DNA of 44,732 nt from JAAYCI01 sp964370445 (GTDB lineage: Bacteria > Bacillota > Clostridia > Oscillospirales > Ruminococcaceae). Under the pieces are notes generated by a model. That model did no database searches and was not told the DNA's origin. It was given only the letters and a program-made list of their open reading frames with translations. The stretch covers positions 1-44,732 of the forward strand of contig CAYJJK010000007.1 of NCBI GenBank assembly GCA_964370445.1, written 5' to 3'. Shown in pieces: positions 34,701 to 42,831 of this stretch; position 1 is the stretch's first letter, and every line of letters begins with the position of its first letter. The position numbers and the translations under genes are program-made.

Positions 34701-35630
34701 TTACCACAACCTGTTTAGCACCACTTGCTTTTTCAATTCATTTACCATTTCAAGGCTGGGTGGCGTAGTTCCCTTTGTTGTAACGGCGCCTGCACTGCAA
34801 GCAATGGCCAATACAGCCGCTTGCTCGAATGTATAACACTGGTTTGTAGCATAGGCAAAGGCTGCAGCCATACTGTCGCCGGCGCCCACGGTAGAAAGCG
34901 CTGGCACCCTTAAGCCCATAGCAGCATACGCCTCTTCTTTTTGCACAAATATTGCGCCACTTGCCCCCATTGAAAGCACAACCATATCTATACCTTCTTG
35001 TGTCAAACCTTTGCATAAGGCAATCAGCTCATCTTGTGTGGCTTCATCTTTACCATAGTAACGTAAAAGTTCTTCTTTGTTTGGTTTGATACAATTTGGC
35101 TTTGCCTCTAGCGCCAGTTTAAACGCTGGTCCATCTGCATCCAAAAAGACTTTAGAATCCTTCTTTTTTAAGCTTTCCATGGTTGTTTTATAAAACTCTG
35201 GCGGTGCGTTTTTGTGCATACTGCCTGCTAGAATAAACAGGCTATCCTTGCCGGCATACGATAAAAGTTTTTCTATCAGCTGTTGTTCTTCGGCTTTGGA
35301 AACCATGATTCCTGCTTCGTTAATCTCGGTGATACCATTCACTTCATCTTGGATTTTTAGGTTGGTGCGTGTGCTGCCGGGCACCTTGATGAAATCATTG
35401 TCGCAATGTATTTGGGCCAGTTCTCCCGTGAAAAAATCGGCATTATCGGCCCCAATATACCCGGTTGCCACTGTGTGCCCACCCAAGATCGACACCACTT
35501 TTGACACATTGATGCCCTTGCCACCAGCATCCACTTCAAAACTTTTCACCCTGTTTAATCCCCCTAAAACAAGAGGGTCGATATAAGATGTTTTATCGAT
35601 AGCAGGGTTCAATGTTACGGTAATAATCAT
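34701..35630 (-). CDS. fruK: PfkB-family kinase, 1-phosphofructokinase type
   Basis: A 309-residue kinase of the 1-phosphofructokinase/tagatose-6-phosphate kinase branch of PfkB. Motifs: TVTLNPAIDKT at the N-terminus, DAGGKGINVSKV for the sugar phosphate, the PfkB signature with the catalytic base in VGAGDSMAAAF (Asp252) and CSAGAVTTKGT. FruK makes fructose-1,6-bisphosphate from fructose-1-phosphate; relatives LacC and PfkB act on tagatose-6-phosphate or fructose-6-phosphate, so substrate is an inference. The gene overlaps the EIIA gene by 4 bases (ATGA), so kinase and transporter subunit are co-translated. No fructose-specific EII is present in the cluster, which is what makes a fructose-1-phosphate kinase here notable. 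Confidence 0.85.
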   Translation of the reverse strand: MIITVTLNPAIDKTSYIDPLVLGGLNRVKSFEVDAGGKGINVSKVVSILGGHTVATGYIGADNADFFTGELAQIHCDNDFIKVPGSTRTNLKIQDEVNGITEINEAGIMVSKAEEQQLIEKLLSYAGKDSLFILAGSMHKNAPPEFYKTTMESLKKKDSKVFLDADGPAFKLALEAKPNCIKPNKEELLRYYGKDEATQDELIALCKGLTQEGIDMVVLSMGASGAIFVQKEEAYAAMGLRVPALSTVGAGDSMAAAFAYATNQCYTFEQAAVLAIACSAGAVTTKGTTPPSLEMVNELKKQVVLNRLW

Positions 35631-36052
35631 GCTGTGCCCCCGGTAAACACTTCAATAATGCGCTCTTTGCTATTTGCCTCTACAAGACGAATCACATCCT
35701 CTTCCTCTTCCAGCACATCCACAATATTTTCCAATATTTCCAAATGTTCTTCACCCAAAGCTGCAATGCCCACCACGAGCTTCACGGGCACACCGTTCCA
35801 ATCAATGCCTTGCGGGTATGTGATAACACAAATACCGGTTTTTTTGATGTATTGTTTATACTCTTTTTCACCATGCGGAATGGCGATGGCGTTGCCAATA
35901 GCGGTGGAAAAATTGTTGTCTCTGGCCAGCATACCTTCAATGTACTCACTGCCAGCATAGCCTGCCTCGGCTAGCAAACGGCCGCAGCGCTCGATGGCAG
36001 CATCCTTATCTTCACTCGGTTGGTTTAAAATGATGTCTTCTTTTCGTAACAT
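35627..36052 (-). CDS. mtlF: PTS mannitol/fructose-type EIIA component
   Basis: A 141-residue EIIA of the mannitol-fructose family. It takes phosphate from HPr on a His and passes it to the Cys of the EIIB domain. The active His is His60 in AIGNAIAIPHGEKEY, the family signature; VVGIAALGEEHLEIL is a second conserved stretch. Full length for a free-standing EIIA (MtlF). The start has AAAAGGAG upstream, 24 bases after mtlR. It completes the mannitol permease encoded as EIICB by mtlA, which lacks its own A domain. Confidence 0.94.
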   Translation of the reverse strand: MLRKEDIILNQPSEDKDAAIERCGRLLAEAGYAGSEYIEGMLARDNNFSTAIGNAIAIPHGEKEYKQYIKKTGICVITYPQGIDWNGVPVKLVVGIAALGEEHLEILENIVDVLEEEEDVIRLVEANSKERIIEVFTGGTA

Positions 36053-36075
36053 TTGTATGCTCCTTTTTTTATAGA

Positions 36076-38103
36076 TTATTTAAACATGTGTGAAAAATAT
36101 AACGCGAGATGACCTTGCAAAATGGTTTGCAATTTTCCAAAGATAATTTCTTCATTTTCTTCCTGCACGGCCTGTAAAAAGGCATCTTCTTCTATTAAAG
36201 CAACACTGATTTGCCCTATTGCCTGTTTTATTTCGGCACTTGCCGTGTGTGGCATTAAAATCAAAAGGCATGTTTTGGCAGTTTCTCCGGTGCTGTTGGT
36301 CACGCATTGTCCACCAAAAGACAATAAAACCACCATGGGTTGAGAAACGCCTTGTGTTATACAGTGCAGCAACAACAAATCCAAGCTTTCAATGATTTGT
36401 GAAGACAATGCCTCGCGTGTCATTAGGTCTTTGTAAATCAAATCTCCCAGTTGTGGTGTATTGGCAAAGCGATACCCAGCAAATTTTGCCACATCCTCCA
36501 CAGTGCGCACATCATGTACCATCAGTTTTTGAAAATGCTTTAACACACAAGCGGCCTCTTGCAAATGTATGGCGGCACTGTCAATACTAGAGGCAAGCCC
36601 CGCATGAGAATCCAAAGTATTCTCGGCCATCTCACTGCCCACTGTTTCAATTAATGTGCGAATGGTTTCATAGTCCTTTTGTGTTAATATAGGGTTAACA
36701 TGTACCACAGGCTTTCCATTCGTTTCCAGCGGAATGGTGGAAATGATAAAATCATTTTTCTCCCACTGATCTTTGCTTTTGTAATCGCTAATTTCAGTTA
36801 TCACCTCACCGGAAAAGCGCTTTTTAACCTGGCTGTTTAGCATGTAAGACACCCCAATGCCACCAATGCACACAATGCCCACATGCAATTTTCTTTTGGG
36901 CAGTTTTCTTCCAATTTGCATCACCGCTGCACCAAAGTGTGTGCTTAAGCATACAATTTCGCTTTCCGGCACCTCTTTTAAAAATTCTTCTTCCAGTAAT
37001 TTGGCTGCCTGTGCAGTTCGGTTATAAATATCCGGATACTCTTGCTTAATTTGTCCGTCAAGTGGGTCTATAATCTCGTAACCATTTTTGATGCGCTCTA
37101 TGGCCGACCACAAGTGGATGCTTAAGCCACGCACAAACTCTTCATCGTTTTTCAAAGTGGGCGCAAGACGTGCATCAAAACGCTCAATAAGCAAAAAGGT
37201 AAGACTTCTCACATGGTTAAACACGGCCATTTCTTCCGCTTCACTCATTGGGTTTTTTTGTTTGGCTCGTGCCGAAACAAGTCCCTTTACAATGCGCCCC
37301 ACTTCGGCATCTGTTAGCTCCACAGCAAAACTTTTTTGCATTTCGCACGCTATTTTTTTTGCCAATTGCCATAACACGCCATTTTGAGGTACATCGTCTT
37401 GCGTTTGCACATATTGTTGATTTTTTAGCCTTACCACTTGAACACAAAGCCGATTTTCTAAAATATTTAATGAATCTGGTGTAATCCAATCCAGCTGGAT
37501 TGACATAAGGGAAAGAATGCTGTGTACATCTCGGCGAATACTATCATCTAAAAACTGGTATTTGCAAGCGAGAACATCCCCTTTTGTCAGTGTTTTAGAC
37601 AGATAAAACACCAGTGCTTTGCGAATATTTTTTTCAAGGCCACGCACGGCAACACCCAAGCCTTTTTTGCGAAGCAATTGTACTTCAAACTTTTCAAACT
37701 CTTCTTCCAGACTGTCTAAATCCAAGCTCAGCGTGGCCTCGCTCACTTCCAACATGGTTGCATAATAGTATAACTTCTGATAATCTGTATTGTTTAAAAG
37801 GGCAAGTGCAAAAATTCTACGTCTATCGTCTTTGCTAAGCGAAAAAAGGGGCCCAATGTTTTCTATTTCATTTGCAAGTACCCTGCGTTTTTCTGCGTCC
37901 CCCGCAAGATACAACCCCTCTTTGACACTGGTTTCTAAACATAGGTTATATTTTTCAAGAAAAATATCCACGTTTTCCAGCTCGCGAAACACCGTGCGCC
38001 TGCTTACATTTAGCATCGTTGCAAATTCGTTAACGCTCACCGGCTCTTCTTTGCTTAAGAGAATTTGAAATATTTTAACAAGTCGTTGTGAAATAATTTG
38101 CAT
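36076..38103 (-). CDS. mtlR: MtlR-type PRD transcriptional activator
   Basis: A 675-residue activator of the MtlR/BglG class. The N-terminal helix-turn-helix is SVNEFATMLNVSRRTVFREL (about residues 19-38), with a second winged-helix stretch after it. Two PTS regulation domains span roughly residues 180-400. A GatB-like EIIB domain follows with Cys near 409 (GIVCIGGIGVSYM), then an EIIA-like domain in the last 160 residues. In B. subtilis MtlR, phosphorylation of the PRD activates and phosphorylation of the EIIB Cys inactivates, so the regulator senses sugar flow through the same PTS. The EIIA-like domain has lost the usual IPHG motif, reading LLLLHCITQGVSQP. It lies inside the cluster, 24 bases before the EIIA gene, and a cre-like site is upstream. 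Confidence 0.92.
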   Translation of the reverse strand: MQIISQRLVKIFQILLSKEEPVSVNEFATMLNVSRRTVFRELENVDIFLEKYNLCLETSVKEGLYLAGDAEKRRVLANEIENIGPLFSLSKDDRRRIFALALLNNTDYQKLYYYATMLEVSEATLSLDLDSLEEEFEKFEVQLLRKKGLGVAVRGLEKNIRKALVFYLSKTLTKGDVLACKYQFLDDSIRRDVHSILSLMSIQLDWITPDSLNILENRLCVQVVRLKNQQYVQTQDDVPQNGVLWQLAKKIACEMQKSFAVELTDAEVGRIVKGLVSARAKQKNPMSEAEEMAVFNHVRSLTFLLIERFDARLAPTLKNDEEFVRGLSIHLWSAIERIKNGYEIIDPLDGQIKQEYPDIYNRTAQAAKLLEEEFLKEVPESEIVCLSTHFGAAVMQIGRKLPKRKLHVGIVCIGGIGVSYMLNSQVKKRFSGEVITEISDYKSKDQWEKNDFIISTIPLETNGKPVVHVNPILTQKDYETIRTLIETVGSEMAENTLDSHAGLASSIDSAAIHLQEAACVLKHFQKLMVHDVRTVEDVAKFAGYRFANTPQLGDLIYKDLMTREALSSQIIESLDLLLLHCITQGVSQPMVVLLSFGGQCVTNSTGETAKTCLLILMPHTASAEIKQAIGQISVALIEEDAFLQAVQEENEEIIFGKLQTILQGHLALYFSHMFK

Positions 38104-38265
38104 ATATGCCCCTTTCGGTGCTTTCCCACTAGCCAGTTTCTACACAAGTGTTCAATCATCTCATATAAACACTAGCTAATATCTCATTCTAATGCTGGTA
38201 AAGCACTGTTAGATTGTATACAGTACAAGGCATTTATATAGGGATCGTTGTGCGCCTTTAATGAA

Positions 38266-38279
38266 TGTAAACGCTTTGA
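38266..38279. promoter_or_regulatory. Candidate CcpA operator (cre) upstream of mtlR
   Basis: TGTAAACGCTTTGA matches the cre consensus TGWAARCGYTWNCW at 13 of 14 positions. It lies about 160 bases before the mtlR start in the 224-base gap after the HPr gene, the only large gap in the first part of the cluster. Confidence 0.5.
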
Positions 38280-38327
38280 GGTGTGCAGCCCTCTAAACTT
38301 TTTCTTTGTATCAGCAAGTTATCTGTA

Positions 38328-38585
38328 TTACAAATTTTCTTGCATAAAAGCCTGTGCTGCAGCGGTGGCTTCGTTTTCATCCTCGCCTTCTATTTCAAAC
38401 GTAATTTCTTCACCTTTTTTTGCAGCCAATTTCATCACGGCAAACAGTTTTTTTGCATCGGCTGTTTTTTCACCTTTTTGGATGGTGATACTGGCACTAA
38501 ATTTTTTCATTTCTGCCACAAGCAGGCCGGCCGGACGTGCGTGGATGCCTTGTTCGTCTGTTAAGGTGTATGTAAATGTTTTCAT
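38328..38585 (-). CDS. HPr family phosphocarrier protein lacking Ser46
   Basis: An 85-residue HPr that shuttles phosphate from enzyme I to EIIA. The active His is His15 in GIHARPAG, and the family pattern DAKKLFAVMKLAAKKGEEI is present. Aligned without gaps to B. subtilis HPr, the regulatory Ser46 is Lys46 and Ser52 is Lys52, so HPr kinase could not phosphorylate it. It should therefore serve transport but not act as the CcpA corepressor. The gene overlaps the end of mtlA by 4 bases (ATGA) and has GAAGGAG upstream, so it is translated with the permease. A housekeeping HPr with Ser46 presumably exists elsewhere in the genome. Confidence 0.94.
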   Translation of the reverse strand: MKTFTYTLTDEQGIHARPAGLLVAEMKKFSASITIQKGEKTADAKKLFAVMKLAAKKGEEITFEIEGEDENEATAAAQAFMQENL

Positions 38586-40003
38586 GATTGTGCTCCTTCT
38601 TTTTCTTTTAATTGCTGTATCAATATCTCATACTCTGGTGCATTTAAAAAATCATGTATGGTAACAAGATATGCATTAGAATTTGCCTTCTCGGCCCGCT
38701 CTTTTAATTGGTTGTGTGTTACAATCACATCGGCATCAGCCGGAATTTCACTCACCGGATGATGGATAACTTCTATACCCTCGATACCAGCATTTTTTAA
38801 CTTTTTACGTAGTTTTGTGGCGCCCATGGCACTGCTTCCCATGCCGGCATCACATGCAAACACAATTTTCTTTACATGACCTAGCCCACCCGTTTTTTCT
38901 TCTACTTTGGGTTGTGGCACATCACTTTCAAGGCCTTTCGATTCGCGTTTCATCTGTTGCACTTGTTCTTTTGTTGCCTCAATATCTCCTGTTTCCTTGC
39001 CAAACATCTTTAAAAGCACTGCTGAAATAAGGAAGGTAACCACCACCGAAACCGTAATGCCTAAAATATTAGCAAAATAAGCGCCGCTTGGTGTCATTAA
39101 CATTTCGGCTATGATACTGCCCGGTGCCGCAGGGCCTGTGAGCCCACCACCAAAAGTGGAGAATATGAAAATACCGCTTGCACTGCCGGCGATAGTAGCC
39201 ACAATGAGAATGGGGTTCATCAAAACAAAGGGGAAATACATTTCATGGATACCACCGAAAAAGTGGATGATGGCCGCACCGGAAGCCGAGGATTTCGCAC
39301 TGCCTTTACCAAAGAACATGTAGGCAAGCAGCAAACCGAGGCCTGGACCCGGATTTGATTCTATCATATAGTAGATGGATTTGCCGACCTCTAAAACCTC
39401 TTCTGCACCAAGCGGTGTAAACACCCCATGATTGATGGCATTGTTCAAAAACAGTACTTTCGCAGGCTCTACCAAAATGGCCACCAATGGCAACACACCC
39501 ATAGATACCAGCCATTCTACGCCTGCACCCATAGCCTGTGTGCCTAGCTCTACCAAAGGACCTATACCGTAGTAAGAAACACCGGCCAAGATGGCACCAA
39601 AAATTCCAATAGAGAAGTTGTTTACAATCATCTCAAAACCAGCCGGAATTTTTCCACGCACGGCCTTGTCAAAATACTTGATGAGCACACCACCCAATGG
39701 ACCTACCAGCATAGCGCCAAACAGCATAGGTGTTTCGGGCGCACCCATGATAACACCAAATGTGGCAATGGCACCAATCACACCGCCACGCACATCTGCA
39801 ATGGCTTTACCGCCTGTGTAACCAATGAGGATGGGCAACAGATATGTAAGCATTGGCCCAACTAACGAAGCCAGCTCCTCGTTTGGAATCCACCCCGCAG
39901 GAATAAACAAGGCCGTGATAAGACCCCAAGCGATAAAGGCCCCGATATTTGGCATCACCATGCCACTAAAGAACCGCCCAAACCTTTGTATTGCATTTTT
40001 CAT
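38582..40003 (-). CDS. mtlA: PTS mannitol transporter subunit EIICB
   Basis: MtlA imports D-mannitol and releases it inside as mannitol-1-phosphate. The membrane EIIC domain (about residues 1-335) has the family stretches FGRFFSGMVMPNIGAFIAWG, GGVIGAIATFGVI and, most tellingly, FFGGIHEMYFPFVLMNP, the GIHE sugar-binding motif of mannitol permeases. A linker of about 40 charged residues leads to the EIIB domain with the phospho-Cys384 in VFACDAGMGSSAMG. Length of 473 residues equals the Gram-positive EIICB form; the A domain is encoded separately. The start has GGGGTG upstream, and a promoter lies 80-100 bases before. It is the first gene of the cluster. Substrate is inferred from family. Confidence 0.95.
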   Translation of the reverse strand: MKNAIQRFGRFFSGMVMPNIGAFIAWGLITALFIPAGWIPNEELASLVGPMLTYLLPILIGYTGGKAIADVRGGVIGAIATFGVIMGAPETPMLFGAMLVGPLGGVLIKYFDKAVRGKIPAGFEMIVNNFSIGIFGAILAGVSYYGIGPLVELGTQAMGAGVEWLVSMGVLPLVAILVEPAKVLFLNNAINHGVFTPLGAEEVLEVGKSIYYMIESNPGPGLGLLLAYMFFGKGSAKSSASGAAIIHFFGGIHEMYFPFVLMNPILIVATIAGSASGIFIFSTFGGGLTGPAAPGSIIAEMLMTPSGAYFANILGITVSVVVTFLISAVLLKMFGKETGDIEATKEQVQQMKRESKGLESDVPQPKVEEKTGGLGHVKKIVFACDAGMGSSAMGATKLRKKLKNAGIEGIEVIHHPVSEIPADADVIVTHNQLKERAEKANSNAYLVTIHDFLNAPEYEILIQQLKEKEGAQS

Positions 40004-40078
40004 TTAAAACACCCCATTCAAGCTCATGAAACCCTATACAAACCCTCTTGATTTGCATGTGTCTCGTTTGTTGCGTTT

Positions 40079-40107
40079 AGTATAACATGGGCATTTTAGG
40101 CATTCAA
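40079..40107 (-). promoter_or_regulatory. Predicted promoter of the polyol PTS cluster (mtlA)
   Basis: On the minus strand TTGAAT (40107-40102), a 17-base spacer and TATACT (40084-40079), about 75 bases before mtlA. An MtlR-type activator would be expected to bind near the -35. Confidence 0.65.
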
Positions 40108-40358
40108 CACAAAGAGATTTAAATTTGGCACATATGTTTTGTGACATTTTTGATGAATATCCATATTGAACATGAAAAAGGAAATCATTTTGTTTGTTTT
40201 GTACAGAAGACATTTTCTCATCTGAGACGCTGAAGCGGTGCATATGGATACCAAATCGAAACATTTTAACTAAACCACTGTTTGTTTTAGCCTTAAGCTA
40301 TACAAGGTCAAAAAACATTTTTTTCCATAGATGTGTTTTTTTCGTTTGACATCCCCCC

Positions 40359-40387
40359 TTGTGAGTTTTGATTGGTGGTGGTATACT
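40359..40387 (+). promoter_or_regulatory. Predicted promoter of the YjdF-like membrane protein gene
   Basis: TTGTGA (40359-40364), a 17-base spacer and TATACT (40382-40387) with TGG directly before it (extended -10). It faces away from the PTS cluster. Confidence 0.7.
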
Positions 40388-40522
40388 AAAAAGTAAGGTA
40401 AAAAAAGCATCAAATGAGCTTGTTTTTTTATAAAGAGAAAATATGCCTTAGAAAATATGTGTTTTCATCATTTTGAAAAAACTAAAAACCACATAGAGAT
40501 GTATTTCAAAGGAGATATGAAA

Positions 40523-41329
40523 ATGAAAAACAAAAAATCCTCCCGCATGAAACTAAGCCAATCTATACGTACCGAGCTAAGAGAGCACAAAAGCTCTTTC
40601 ATTGTTTTTAGCATCTTGAGGGTTATTATTCTGATAACAATGGTGAGGCAATTCTTTTTAGGCAACTATGAAAGTGTGTTCTTTTGTTTATTAACATTAC
40701 TTTTACTGTATATTCCAAGCATTTTGCAAAGCAAAATCAATATAGAAATTCCACCTGCGCTGGAAATTACAATTTTTCTATTCATTTTCTCTGCAGAAAT
40801 TTTGGGGGAAATCAACGCATTCTATGTTAGAATTCCAGGCTGGGACACCATGTTGCATACGATTAACGGGTTTTTAGCCGCTGCTGTAGGGTTTTCTTTG
40901 GTGGTTCTATTAAACAACAACGATAAGCTCACTTTTGAATTATCCCCCATGTTCATGGCCTTAACTGCATTTTGTTTTTCTATGACAGTTGCTTCAATTT
41001 GGGAATTTTTTGAATTTGGAATGGATTATTTCTTTTTAACGGATATGCAAAAGGACACCGTTATTCAGGCCATTCATACTGTAACACTGGATCCCACGCA
41101 AACAAATACGGTGGTGTCTGTAACAGATATCCAAGAAGTTTATGTAAATGGAAAAGAATTAGGTGTTGGTGGCTATCTCGACATTGGGCTCTTCGATACG
41201 ATGCAAGATATGATGGTAAACTTTATCGGCGCGCTTGTATTTTCAGTTTGTGGTTTCTTTTACACAAAATCAAAAGGATACAAACGCACTATAGCACAAA
41301 ATTTCGTCCCCACACGCAAACAAAAATAA
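40523..41329 (+). CDS. YjdF/DUF2238-like integral membrane protein
   Basis: A membrane protein of about 268 residues with six or so hydrophobic segments. The pattern PGWDTMLHTINGFLAAAVGF, then SMTVASIWEFFEFGMDYF, then DTMQDMMVNFIGALVFSV is shared with a group of membrane proteins related to YjdF (DUF2238), in which His, Glu and Asp residues in membrane helices are conserved. The function is not known. A hydrophilic extracellular or cytosolic stretch of about 45 residues (TLDPTQTNTVVSVTD...) sits between the last two membrane parts. A GGAGAT site serves the ATG at 40523 or the one at 40517. It has its own promoter and no clear operon partner. Confidence 0.75.
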   Translation: MKNKKSSRMKLSQSIRTELREHKSSFIVFSILRVIILITMVRQFFLGNYESVFFCLLTLLLLYIPSILQSKINIEIPPALEITIFLFIFSAEILGEINAFYVRIPGWDTMLHTINGFLAAAVGFSLVVLLNNNDKLTFELSPMFMALTAFCFSMTVASIWEFFEFGMDYFFLTDMQKDTVIQAIHTVTLDPTQTNTVVSVTDIQEVYVNGKELGVGGYLDIGLFDTMQDMMVNFIGALVFSVCGFFYTKSKGYKRTIAQNFVPTRKQK

Positions 41330-41485
41330 TCTTGAGAGCTTCGCAACTTATCTATTTAATCATGATGTAATCCAAGATATTTTTAGTTATCCAGCACACT
41401 TTTAAAAGAGCATTAAAAGTATAAAAACCCTGCAGATGTTATTTTGCAACTATTATTTTATGATGAAAAATCAAGAGGTGCACAC

Positions 41486-42790
41486 ATGCAAACAACACAA
41501 GACCATTATCAAGGTTACTTGGCAGTTTTAAAAGAGGAAATGCTTTCTGCCACAGGATGCACCGAGCCTATTTCTATTGCCTATGCTGCGGCAAAGGCGA
41601 GAGAAGTGCTGGGTGTTCTGCCTAAAAAGGTGCAAGTGAGTGCCAGCAGCAATATCATCAAAAATGTAAAAAGTGTGGTGGTGCCGGGCACAGGTGGGGA
41701 AAAGGGAATTCAGGCAGCTGTGGCAGCTGGTTTAATTGCCGGTAAAGCAGAGCAATTGCTGGATGTTATCCGTGATGTAAGCAAAGCTGAGCAAGATTCT
41801 ATTAGCAATTACCTGAAAAAAGGGTGTATTTCGGTGCACAACCTCCAAACAGATCAAGTATTTGACTTGTTGATTCATTTGTGGAGCGAAGAAGATGAAG
41901 TTCGTTTACGCATCACCTACCACCACACCAATATTGTTTGGATAGAAAAAAACAAAAAGTGTTTGTATGAAGCGCCGCCAGAAAACACGGCATTTCAGTC
42001 TTTAACAGACCGAAGCTTTATGAGCGTGCAAGGCATTATCCACTTTGCAGATACCGTAGATTTGAACGACATAAACGATTTGATTGAATGTCAAATTGAG
42101 CAAAATATGGCCATTGCAAAAGAAGGTATGCGCGGCGAGTATGGAGCCCAAATCGGTAAAATTTGGTGTTCTGCCAACGGAGACGGTACCCTACCGATGG
42201 CGGTGGCCATGGCAGCTGCTGGATCTGACGCGCGCATGAGCGGTTGCGAGATGCCTGTGGTGATTCTATCCGGAAGTGGAAATCAAGGCATGGCCACCTC
42301 TGTGCCTGTAATCGTGTATGCCGAACGATACCATAAAAGCAAAGAAGAATTAGTACGTGCCCTTGTTTTGGCCAACTTGTTAACCATTCATCAAAAAAAT
42401 GGCATTGGGCGTTTGTCGGCCTATTGCGGTGCTGTAAGTGCCGGTTGTGCTGCAGGGGCTGGTATTGCCTATTTGTTGGGTGGTGGTTATGACGAAGTTG
42501 CCCACACCTTGGTGAATAGCTTGTCTGTTGTTTCTGGCATTATTTGTGATGGAGCCAAAGCTTCCTGTGCAGCCAAAATAGCCATGTCGGTGCAAGCTGG
42601 CCTAATGGGATATACCATGTATCAACATCACCAACAATTTTACAGTGGAGAAGGGCTGGTTTGCAAAGATGTAGAATCCACCTTACAAAACATTGGCCGC
42701 CTTGGTAGCCGTGGTATGCGTGAAACAGATAAAGAAATCATCCACATGATGCTTAAAGATATGTACAAAGGGGACTTAGCACAAGAATAA
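41486..42790 (+). CDS. L-cysteine desulfidase family protein (UPF0597, CyuA-like)
   Basis: A 434-residue protein of the family that includes E. coli CyuA (YhaM) and archaeal L-cysteine desulfidase, related to the alpha subunit of iron-sulfur L-serine dehydratase. It would split L-cysteine into pyruvate, sulfide and ammonia using a [4Fe-4S] cluster. Family stretches: SATGCTEPISIAYAAAKA near the N-terminus with the first Cys, VVVPGTGGEKGI, ILSGSGNQGMATSVPV, and C-terminal AYCGAVSAGCAAGAGIAYLLGG plus ICDGAKASCAAKIA with the remaining Cys. The ATG at 41486 has AGAGGTG upstream; an earlier TTG-type start is not needed. It is a monocistron with a terminator that overlaps its last codons. No transporter for cysteine is next to it. 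Confidence 0.92.
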   Translation: MQTTQDHYQGYLAVLKEEMLSATGCTEPISIAYAAAKAREVLGVLPKKVQVSASSNIIKNVKSVVVPGTGGEKGIQAAVAAGLIAGKAEQLLDVIRDVSKAEQDSISNYLKKGCISVHNLQTDQVFDLLIHLWSEEDEVRLRITYHHTNIVWIEKNKKCLYEAPPENTAFQSLTDRSFMSVQGIIHFADTVDLNDINDLIECQIEQNMAIAKEGMRGEYGAQIGKIWCSANGDGTLPMAVAMAAAGSDARMSGCEMPVVILSGSGNQGMATSVPVIVYAERYHKSKEELVRALVLANLLTIHQKNGIGRLSAYCGAVSAGCAAGAGIAYLLGGGYDEVAHTLVNSLSVVSGIICDGAKASCAAKIAMSVQAGLMGYTMYQHHQQFYSGEGLVCKDVESTLQNIGRLGSRGMRETDKEIIHMMLKDMYKGDLAQE

Positions 42791-42807
42791 AGTGCTAAGT
42801 CCCTTTA
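42771..42807 (+). terminator. Terminator overlapping the end of the cysteine desulfidase gene
   Basis: A perfect 12-base stem GGGACTTAGCAC (42771-42782) with GTGCTAAGTCCC (42792-42803), then TTTATT. The 5' arm encodes the last residues of the protein and the stop codon falls in the loop. Confidence 0.88.
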
Positions 42808-42831
42808 TTATCATGGTCGTCTACACAAAAA

